Of a stretch of 64,000 nt of DNA, positions 57,858-64,000 are shown piece by piece (position 1 is the stretch's first letter; each line of letters starts with the position of its first letter). This DNA comes from Ensifer sesbaniae. Lineage in GTDB: Bacteria > Pseudomonadota > Alphaproteobacteria > Rhizobiales > Rhizobiaceae. The DNA is taken from the NCBI RefSeq assembly GCF_013283665.1, contig NZ_JABEKU010000001.1, positions 1,984,001-2,048,000 of the forward strand, given 5' to 3'. Below the pieces are notes generated by a model. That model was given only the letters and a program-made list of their open reading frames with translations. It was not told the origin of the DNA and made no database searches. A program made the position numbers and the translations under genes.

Positions 57858-58286
57858 TTACCGACGCGAGCTCATTCCGGGAGGCGGGATGGAGTTTTCA
57901 ATCCAGAAGCGCACGAAGGCTTCGGCAAAGTGCCGGTAGCCGGCGACCGAGGCAGGCTTGGCCACATAGGCATTGGCACCGGCGCGATAGCAATGGAGCA
58001 CGTCGGCCGGATTGCTGGACGACGTCAGCACGATGACGGGAATAAGGACGGTCGCCTGTCCCCTGCGGATACGCCGCAGAAGCTCGATACCGTCGCTGCC
58101 GGGCAACTTGATATCCAGGAGCACATAGTCGAAATGGGCATGAGCAAGCTCACCGATCGCTTGGTCTGCATCCGCCGCCAGCACCAGATCGATCGTCTCG
58201 TCCACCTGCGCGAAGGCACGCATCACGAAGCGCGCGTCGTGCGCGTCGTCCTCGACCAAGAGCAGTCGCTTTGGCGTCGAGACCAC
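57858..58286 (-). CDS. Single-domain response regulator
   Basis: A 142-aa receiver-only regulator. Phospho-acceptor Asp58 in YVLLDIKLPG, acidic pocket E12-D13-D14 (LLLVEDDA), Thr88 in IVLTSSS and Lys110 in AYVAKPAS complete the receiver site. No output domain. GTG 58286 begins ten bases after the kinase stop; a longer reading to 58367 would overlap the kinase gene. Paired with the histidine kinase just upstream, it likely relays to an unknown partner or acts by protein contact. Confidence 0.88.
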   Translation of the reverse strand: MVSTPKRLLLVEDDAHDARFVMRAFAQVDETIDLVLAADADQAIGELAHAHFDYVLLDIKLPGSDGIELLRRIRRGQATVLIPVIVLTSSSNPADVLHCYRAGANAYVAKPASVAGYRHFAEAFVRFWIENSIPPPGMSSRR

Positions 58287-58296
58287 CTGTTCCGCC

Positions 58297-59802
58297 CTAG
58301 TTTGCCTTCCGTAGCCGCCTCGGAAGAAGCACGATGAAACGTGCGCCTTCGCGGAAGGTGGTGTCAAGTCGGATCGAGCCGTCGTGACTTTCGGCTATGC
58401 GTTTGGCAAGAGCCAGACCGATCCCCGTGCCGCCATAGACGGATTCATCCTTGTGCAGCCGCTGGAACACCTCGAAGATCCGTGTCGAAAAGCGCGGGTC
58501 GATGCCGATGCCGTTGTCCTCGACCACCAGCTCGACGATCTGGTCGGCGACGCCGCCCTGAATGCGGATCACCGGTTGGCGGTCGGCGTGCCGATACTTG
58601 ATCGCATTGCCGATCAGGTTCTGGACCAGGCGGCGGAGCAGTTCCGGATCCCCGTCCACCTCCGGCAACTCGCCGACCTCGAAGGTTGCCTGCGCCTCCT
58701 GCACGTCGCTGGCAAGCATCGTCAGCGTCTCGGAAACGACGTCCGCCAGTCGCACCTTCGTCCAATGGCTGATCCGGTGCGCGATCTGCGCATAGTCGAG
58801 CAGGCTGTCGATCACCCTGTTCATCCGCTTCACGCTGTCGCGCAGATGACGCGCATTCTCGGCGAGTTCGGCCTGGTCTCCTGCCGCCAGATCGTCCTCG
58901 ATCATTTCCGAGAACATGGAGATGTGTCTGAGCGGCGCCTTCAGATCGTGAGACACCGTAGCCGTGAATTGATCGAGCGCCTCGTTCTTGTGCTCGAGTT
59001 CCTGTCGCTGGCGCTCGAGCGCCAGTTCGGCGCGCTTGAGATCGGTGACGTCGACGCGCGCGACGACGGTATTGCCATCCTTCGCCTTGATGTTCTCCAC
59101 GCGCAGCCAGCGATCTTCGGCATAGCGGTAGATTTTGGGACGACCATCGGGGTGACGGAAATCGCGCAGGCGCGAGGCGATCCACTCGTCGCCCTCGCGG
59201 GTGCCCGGCAAGGCATCGGGATAGTGGCCGCCCTGTCGCCCCAGAAGGAGGATCTCTTCGGCGGTGATACCGGGCTTCAGTGCGGCTCCTGCCGGCCCGC
59301 AGATGGCCTGATAGGCCCTGTTGTAGACGACCAGCCGCTCCTGCCGGTCGAAGATGGCAAAGCCCTCGGGCATCGCTTCCAGTGCTGCATTGAGCATGTC
59401 GGAAGCCTTCTGCCGCTCGCCCATAGCCTCCGTCAGATCCGAAACATCGCGGATGATGCCGATGAGCGCCAGTTCCTCGCCCTGGTCGTCGAGCAGCGGC
59501 GTCGTGCGAAGGTGGCCGGAAAAGGTTGATCCGTCGCGCCTGACATAGAGATAGTTCGACGTCCGGGCGGCGGTTTCATCGACGCGGGCCGCGCGATTCC
59601 GCAGGCGCTTCTCATATTCCTTGTCGCTGGCGTAGATCAGCCGCACCGAGCGGTCGATGAACTCTTCGGCGGGATAACCGAACTGGCGAAGGGCGGCATT
59701 GTTTGCGGAGCGGATAATCCGCTCGGCGTCGATGATGATCACGGGATCGGGAAAGGCCTCGTAGAGCGCCTTGAAGACGAGATCCTCATTGAACGCCGCC
59801 AT
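58297..59802 (-). CDS. PAS-domain sensor histidine kinase
   Basis: A 501-aa soluble-looking histidine kinase with no clear membrane segment. It has a PAS domain (about 10-125, ending IGIIRDVSDL), a second PAS-like domain (about 136-255, DMLNAALEAMPEGFAIFD ... VDVTDLKRAE), a dimerisation/phospho-acceptor region with His285 in TVSHDLKAPLRH, and the ATPase with N box (LVQNLIGNAIKYRH), G1 (DNGIGIDP) and G2 (GGTGIGLALAKR). The phytochrome-like HDLKAPLR signature and absence of membrane segments point to a cytosolic light, redox or metabolite sensor. It precedes its response regulator by 10 bases. Confidence 0.93.
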   Translation of the reverse strand: MAAFNEDLVFKALYEAFPDPVIIIDAERIIRSANNAALRQFGYPAEEFIDRSVRLIYASDKEYEKRLRNRAARVDETAARTSNYLYVRRDGSTFSGHLRTTPLLDDQGEELALIGIIRDVSDLTEAMGERQKASDMLNAALEAMPEGFAIFDRQERLVVYNRAYQAICGPAGAALKPGITAEEILLLGRQGGHYPDALPGTREGDEWIASRLRDFRHPDGRPKIYRYAEDRWLRVENIKAKDGNTVVARVDVTDLKRAELALERQRQELEHKNEALDQFTATVSHDLKAPLRHISMFSEMIEDDLAAGDQAELAENARHLRDSVKRMNRVIDSLLDYAQIAHRISHWTKVRLADVVSETLTMLASDVQEAQATFEVGELPEVDGDPELLRRLVQNLIGNAIKYRHADRQPVIRIQGGVADQIVELVVEDNGIGIDPRFSTRIFEVFQRLHKDESVYGGTGIGLALAKRIAESHDGSIRLDTTFREGARFIVLLPRRLRKAN

Positions 59803-59839
59803 GCCCGATCCCCTGTTCCATGTCAGCGCATCTCAGCAG

Positions 59840-59865
59840 AAAAAAGGCCCGGCGAAAACCGGGCC
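59840..59865 (-). terminator. suf operon terminator
   Basis: On the minus strand: GGCCCGG (59865-59859) / CCGGGCC (59852-59846), CGAAAA loop complement, then a U run from 59845-59840. Placed 29 bases past the sufA stop; a textbook Rho-independent terminator. Confidence 0.85.
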
Positions 59866-59894
59866 GACCTATCCGTTTGAAGGAACAGAGAAAA

Positions 59895-60287
59895 TTAGTT
59901 GGCGCGCACCACGGCATCACCGCGAGCGGCGAGTGCCGCGAGGTCGGCGGGCTTCAGCTCGACCGATTCGCCGCAGCCGCAGGCGGACGTCTGGTTCGGG
60001 TTGTTGAAGGTGAAGCCGGAACGCAGCGCCGTGACTTCGAAATCCATCTGTGTGCCGAGCAGGTAGAGCACGGCCTCTGGCGCGACCCAGACCCTGGCGC
60101 CCTGATGTTCGATCATGTCGTCCTTCGCATTGGGCTCGGTCACCAGATCGACGGCATACTCCATGCCGGCGCAACCGCCCTTCTTGATGCTGACGCGAAT
60201 GCCCTTGGCATCGGCGCCGGCGCCTTCGACAATCGAACGGACGCGGTCGGCGGCAGCATCGGTCAGGCTCATAACGGCAAAGCCCAT
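59895..60287 (-). CDS. sufA: Iron-sulfur assembly scaffold/carrier SufA (A-type)
   Basis: A 130-aa A-type carrier delivering Fe-S clusters. The three conserved Cys are in GGCAGMEYAVDLV and SACGCGESVELK. Start ATG 60287 (MGFAVMSLTDAA) is preceded by AAGGAGAATGAGCCC; the longer reading from 60440 has no family match. Last gene of the suf operon, followed by a strong terminator. Confidence 0.93.
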   Translation of the reverse strand: MGFAVMSLTDAAADRVRSIVEGAGADAKGIRVSIKKGGCAGMEYAVDLVTEPNAKDDMIEHQGARVWVAPEAVLYLLGTQMDFEVTALRSGFTFNNPNQTSACGCGESVELKPADLAALAARGDAVVRAN

Positions 60288-60385
60288 GGGCTCATTCTCC
60301 TTGTCGTCACCGGGGTAAAGGCCCGGCGCCTTACAGAATCCAATGTAGTATCCGTGCCTTGACGGATCAATACGCGGTGGACGGC

Positions 60386-60766
60386 TCAGTACCAGCCGAC
60401 CGCGACCTGTGCCTCCTCGGACATGCGGTCCGGTGTCCACGGCGGATCGAAGGTCATCGAGACTTCGACGCCCGATACGCCCTCGACCGCACCGACCGCA
60501 TTCTCGACCCAGCCCGGCATTTCGCCGGCCACGGGGCAGCCCGGCGCGGTCAGCGTCATGTCGATCTTGACCATGCGGTCATCTTCGATGTCGATCTTGT
60601 AGACGAGGCCGAGCTCGAAGATATCGGCCGGAATTTCCGGATCGTAGACGGTCTTCAGTGCGGCGATGATATCGTCGCTGAGACGCGCCAGTTCCTCGGC
60701 CGGGATTGCCGAATGCACGATGCCCTCGCGAACATCGACCTTTTCTTCCGTAGCATCAAGGCTCAT
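60386..60766 (-). CDS. sufT: SufT-like Fe-S assembly factor (DUF59/MIP18)
   Basis: A 126-aa DUF59-family protein. DPEIPADIFELGLVYKIDI is the conserved block, then the Cys-containing MTLTAPGCPVAGEMP motif. Such proteins mature Fe-S client proteins. It sits 69 bases after sufS and before sufA in the operon, the usual alphaproteobacterial order. Confidence 0.93.
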   Translation of the reverse strand: MSLDATEEKVDVREGIVHSAIPAEELARLSDDIIAALKTVYDPEIPADIFELGLVYKIDIEDDRMVKIDMTLTAPGCPVAGEMPGWVENAVGAVEGVSGVEVSMTFDPPWTPDRMSEEAQVAVGWY

Positions 60767-60835
60767 ACAGGCCTCCTGGGTTTTCTTTTTTGGTTCAAAA
60801 AAATCCTGGAACTCTTTGAACCTTTTAGCAATTTC

Positions 60836-62077
60836 TTAGGCGAAGAACTTGCGCGCATGCTCCAGCGCGTCCGCCAGTGCGTCCACTTCGGCCCTTGTAT
60901 TATAGAGGCCGAAAGATGCACGGCATGTGGAGGTGACACCGAAGCGTTTCAAGAGCGGCTGGGCGCAATGGGTGCCGGCGCGAACGGCGACGCCTGCGCG
61001 GTCGATCACCATCGACACGTCGTGCGAATGGATGCCTTCGATCTCGAAGGCAAAGATGCTGCCCTTACCAGGCGCATCGCCGAAGACCCGCAGTGAATTG
61101 ACGGCCGAAAGACGCTCGCGCGCATAGGCGGTCAGGTCAGCCTCATGCGCCTGGATCGCTGCGCGGCCGAGCTTGTCCATGTAGTCCAGCGCGTATCCGA
61201 GGCCGATCGCCTGGACGATCGGCGGCGTTCCGGCCTCGAAGCGATGCGGCGGATCGTTGTAGGTGACGTAATCCTCGGTCACCACCTCGATCATCTCGCC
61301 GCCGCCGAGGAACGGCCGCATCTCCTTCAACCGGTCCATCTTGCCGTAGAGCACGCCGACGCCGGAGGGACCGTAGAGCTTGTGGCCGGTCATCACGTAC
61401 CAGTCGCAATCGATGTCCTGGACATCGACCGGCATGTGAACGGCGCCCTGGCTGCCGTCGACCAGAACCGGAATGCCGCGCTCACGGGCAATTCTGCAGA
61501 TCTCCTTGATCGGAACCACGGTGCCAAGCGCATTCGACATATGGGTGATAGCGATGAGCCTGGTGCGGTCTGTCAGGCACTTGACGAAATCTTCGACGTG
61601 GAACGCGCCGTCATCGTCCACCGGCGCCCAGACGAGCTTGGCGCCCTGTCGCTCGCGGATGAAGTGCCAGGGAACGATGTTGGAGTGGTGCTCCATGATC
61701 GACAGCACGATCTCGTCGCCCTCGCCGAGCTTTGGCATGCCGTAGCCATAGGCGACGGTGTTGATCGCTTCCGTCGAGGATTTGGTGAAGATAATGTTGT
61801 CGGGCGAAGGGGCGTTCAGGAAGCGACGCACTTTCTCGCGCGCTGCCTCATAGGCTTCCGTCGCCGCGTTCGACAGGAAATGCAGGCCACGATGGACATT
61901 GGCATATTCGTTGGCATAGGCATGGGCCACCGCGTCGATCACCGCCTGCGGTTTCTGCGCCGATGCGCCGTTGTCGAGATAGACAAGCGGCTTGCCGTAG
62001 ACGGTTCGCGACAGGATCGGGAAATCCTTGCGGATCGCTTCGACGTCGTAGGCGGGCACCGGTACAGAGTGTTCCAT
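60836..62077 (-). CDS. sufS: Cysteine desulfurase SufS
   Basis: SufS (413 aa) is the PLP-dependent class II cysteine desulfurase supplying sulfur for Fe-S assembly. PLP-binding GHKLYGPSGVGVLYG contains the Schiff-base Lys, the N-terminal part has KPLVYLDNGASAQKP, and the catalytic Cys region is GTHCAQPLLKRFG. The chosen start MEHSVPVPAYDV (62077) matches the typical family length; the longer reading from 62170 runs into the gap after sufD. SufS and SufE-type activation cannot be judged here because no sufE is in the window. Confidence 0.95.
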   Translation of the reverse strand: MEHSVPVPAYDVEAIRKDFPILSRTVYGKPLVYLDNGASAQKPQAVIDAVAHAYANEYANVHRGLHFLSNAATEAYEAAREKVRRFLNAPSPDNIIFTKSSTEAINTVAYGYGMPKLGEGDEIVLSIMEHHSNIVPWHFIRERQGAKLVWAPVDDDGAFHVEDFVKCLTDRTRLIAITHMSNALGTVVPIKEICRIARERGIPVLVDGSQGAVHMPVDVQDIDCDWYVMTGHKLYGPSGVGVLYGKMDRLKEMRPFLGGGEMIEVVTEDYVTYNDPPHRFEAGTPPIVQAIGLGYALDYMDKLGRAAIQAHEADLTAYARERLSAVNSLRVFGDAPGKGSIFAFEIEGIHSHDVSMVIDRAGVAVRAGTHCAQPLLKRFGVTSTCRASFGLYNTRAEVDALADALEHARKFFA

Positions 62078-62206
62078 GTCTTTCAATCCAATTGCCCTAC
62101 AGCGCCGTGCGCCTTCCAGGACGCGCCAGGCCGCTGTAACTTGTTGAACTGCTGCATAATTTATCCCCAAATCGATGCCGAATTAAGGAATTACGCAGGA
62201 GCACGC

Positions 62207-63487
62207 TCAGGCGTGCTTGTCGAGCCAGGTCGAAATGACGCCTTCGAGTGCCTCGACCACCGCTTCGTGGTCTTCCAGCTCTTCGACGATCTCGGCGACG
62301 AAGGCGTTGACGAGCATCGCCCGTGCCTTGTTCTCCGGAATGCCGCGCGCCAGCATGTAGAAGAGCTGGGTGTGGTCGATGTCGGCAACCGTCGCGCCGT
62401 GACCGCACTGAACGTCGTCCGCGAAGATCTCCAGCTCCGGCTTTGCCGACAGGTCGGCATCGTCGGAGAGGAGCAGCGTGTTGCACGCCATCCTCGCGTC
62501 CGTCTTCTGGGCGTCCTTGGCCACCAGGATCTTGCCCTGGAAAACGCCCTTGGCGCGATCGAAGACGACGTTGCGGATGATCTCGGTCGAGGTCGTGTGC
62601 GGCACGTTGTGGCCGAGCGTGAAGGTCACGTCCGTGTGGCTTTCGCCGCCAAGCAGGTTGATGCCGCGCAGCTTGAAATCCGCGCCCTCGCCGCTCGTCT
62701 TGCCGTGGATCTCCTGGCGCACCAGCTTGCCGCCGGCATTGATCACGAAGAGATGCAACTTGGCGTTCTTGCCGAGGTCGAAGCGGATCTGGCCGAGATG
62801 GGTATCGGCAGCGCCCTGCTGCTGCAGGATGATCCAGATGACATCGGCATCTTCGGCAAGCGTCACGTCGCTGACCGACGAGACGAAGCTTTCGGCGTCA
62901 TCAGTTGAAAGATGCCGTTCGATCACCGTTGCCGTGACACCCGCCCCGAAGGTCACCGGGAAGCGCGTGTGCGCCTGGCCCAGGCTCTGCACCAGCTGGA
63001 TTTCCAGCGGATCTTCGAGTGCCGTTTCAGCGGCGACGTCGATTTCGAGACCGCCGCGAACGAGGCCGCCATTGATGCGGCCGATCGCGTCGTCAAAGCC
63101 GAGCACGGCGAGGCCGGCTGCCGCCGAACCGTCGAGCAGGCTGTCGACGTAGGAACGGACGATCACACCTTCAGGCAGGCTGCCCTTGACCTCGGCGCCG
63201 CCGTTGCGGACGGAAAGCACGGTCGAGCCCGGAACCAGCGCGTCAACGCGGTCGGCAAAGGCCGTCGGATCCGCGTCCGGCACGGCACGCAGCAACGTCC
63301 GCAGGTCGGTATAGTGCCAGGATTCGACCCGGCGGGTCGGCAGGCCGGCGGTCCTGAGTTCGTGCACCAGCGTGTCGCGCACCGAGAGCACCGAGCCATC
63401 ACCCGGCAGATCGCCGATCTGCGTCGTATAGGCATCGACAAGCGCCGTTTCGGCGGCCGTCATCTTGATTGCCTGTTGCATATTCAT
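62207..63487 (-). CDS. sufD: Fe-S assembly scaffold SufD
   Basis: SufD (426 aa), the beta-helical partner of SufB in the SufBCD scaffold complex. The C-terminal half has the family features: KGVFQGKILVAKDAQKTDA ... then CNTLLLSDDADLSAKPELEIFADDVQCGHGATVADID, ending ENKARAMLVNAFVAEIVEEL. It begins 22 bases after sufC. A 129-base gap separates it from sufS. Confidence 0.96.
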   Translation of the reverse strand: MNMQQAIKMTAAETALVDAYTTQIGDLPGDGSVLSVRDTLVHELRTAGLPTRRVESWHYTDLRTLLRAVPDADPTAFADRVDALVPGSTVLSVRNGGAEVKGSLPEGVIVRSYVDSLLDGSAAAGLAVLGFDDAIGRINGGLVRGGLEIDVAAETALEDPLEIQLVQSLGQAHTRFPVTFGAGVTATVIERHLSTDDAESFVSSVSDVTLAEDADVIWIILQQQGAADTHLGQIRFDLGKNAKLHLFVINAGGKLVRQEIHGKTSGEGADFKLRGINLLGGESHTDVTFTLGHNVPHTTSTEIIRNVVFDRAKGVFQGKILVAKDAQKTDARMACNTLLLSDDADLSAKPELEIFADDVQCGHGATVADIDHTQLFYMLARGIPENKARAMLVNAFVAEIVEELEDHEAVVEALEGVISTWLDKHA

Positions 63488-63509
63488 TCGAACACTCCTT
63501 CAACAGGCG

Positions 63510-64000
63510 TCAGGCCGCGGCCCCGATGATGTCCGCGTAGCCGTTGGCTTCGAGTTCGTGCGCCAGCGTCTTGTCGCCCGACTTGATGACCTGGCCCTTG
63601 TAGAGCACGTGCACGGTGTCGGGAACGATATAGTCGAGCAGGCGCTGGTAGTGGGTGATGACCACGACGGCGCGGTCCGGTGAACGCAGCGCATTGACGC
63701 CGTCGGCGACGACCTTCAGCGCGTCAATGTCGAGGCCGGAGTCGGTTTCGTCGAGCACGCACAGCTTCGGCTCAAGCAGCGACATCTGCAGGATCTCGGC
63801 GCGCTTCTTTTCGCCACCCGAGAAGCCGACGTTCAGCGGACGACGCAGCATTTCCGGCGCGATCTTCAGTTCCGCTGCGGCTTCCTTGACGCGGCGCATG
63901 AATTCCGGCGTCGTCAGTTCGTCTTCGCCGCGATACTTGCGCTGCTCGTTCATCGCCACCTTGAGGAACTGCATGGTGGCAACGCCGGGGATTTCGACCG
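63510..64000 (-). CDS. sufC: Fe-S assembly ATPase SufC (partial, right edge)
   Basis: C-terminal 162 residues of SufC, the ABC ATPase that drives SufBCD; the 5' part lies beyond the window. Reading from the edge: VEIPGVATMQFLK ..., then the ABC signature LNVGFSGGEKKRAEILQM and Walker B PKLCVLDETDSGLDIDALK, and the H-loop ITHYQRLL. Family length is about 250 aa, so some 90 residues are missing. sufB is expected further right. Confidence 0.96.
   Translation of the reverse strand, partial: VEIPGVATMQFLKVAMNEQRKYRGEDELTTPEFMRRVKEAAAELKIAPEMLRRPLNVGFSGGEKKRAEILQMSLLEPKLCVLDETDSGLDIDALKVVADGVNALRSPDRAVVVITHYQRLLDYIVPDTVHVLYKGQVIKSGDKTLAHELEANGYADIIGAAA

Noticed and set aside
60792-60822. GGTTCAAA/TTTGAACC inverted repeat between sufS and sufT
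   Set aside because: Long loop, and on the operon strand no T run follows, so it is unlikely to be a terminator; sufS-sufT-sufA still read as one operon.

Overview
The window is GC-rich, gene-dense alphaproteobacterial chromosome and looks like Sinorhizobium/Ensifer (Rhizobiaceae). Pointers are the greA-lpsB-lpsE-lrp-trxB-lsrB order, two tandem AbcR-type small RNAs beside lsrB, an alphaproteobacterial GTTC-N7-GTTC SOS box between ssb and uvrA, a class II nrdJ, RIME-like palindromes and a gcvTHP operon behind a tandem glycine riboswitch. Species-level assignment is inference; no database search was possible.

Layout. 1-1.1 kb: cyclophilin genes and coaD. 1.3-1.7 kb: two tiny membrane-protein ORFs and a strong terminator. 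1.7-7.8 kb: MATE and TetA-like pumps, a LysR/aldo-keto reductase divergent pair, a zinc metallopeptidase. 7.9-11.9 kb: a vestigial alcohol dehydrogenase tail and carB. 12-14.1 kb: a DUF6894-like protein, a RIME-like element and a DHA2-type pump with a SoxR/MerR-like promoter. 14.2-21.6 kb: greA (with a terminator-like leader), LPS core glycosyltransferases, lrp, trxB, lsrB and the AbcR pair. 21.6-28.2 kb: ArsR/ene-reductase, antibiotic-modifying-type enzymes, a lytic transglycosylase, an SDR/LysR pair. 28.4-38 kb: gyrA, marC, ssb/uvrA, GNAT, DUF72. 38-42 kb: nrdJ with two NrdR-like boxes. 42-43.2 kb: an AT-richer foreign-looking membrane gene, tRNA-Ala and a possible IS end. 43.2-48 kb: CBS-BON protein, phosphoketolase, glucoamylase-family protein. 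48-52.9 kb: a tiny lipoprotein, a small membrane protein, cbpA-cbpM, a SnoaL-like protein, copper-related proteins. 53-57.7 kb: glycine riboswitch and gcvTHP. 57.8-59.8 kb: histidine kinase and response regulator. 59.8-64 kb: suf operon (sufC-D-S-T-A) on the minus strand, running off the right edge.

How genes work together. The LPS/redox block is the most coherent unit: lpsB and lpsE build LPS core; lrp, trxB and lsrB tie envelope and redox control, and the AbcR RNAs probably repress transporter mRNAs. SOS control of uvrA/ssb, NrdR control of nrdJ, glycine control of gcvTHP and a MerR-type switch on a drug pump can be read directly from the DNA. Most of the window is ordinary core chromosome. 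The parts most worth a second look are the paired micro-proteins, the greA leader hairpin, the SoxR-like promoter, the AbcR pair, the single glycosyltransferase between lrp and lpsE, and the low-GC insert beside tRNA-Ala.
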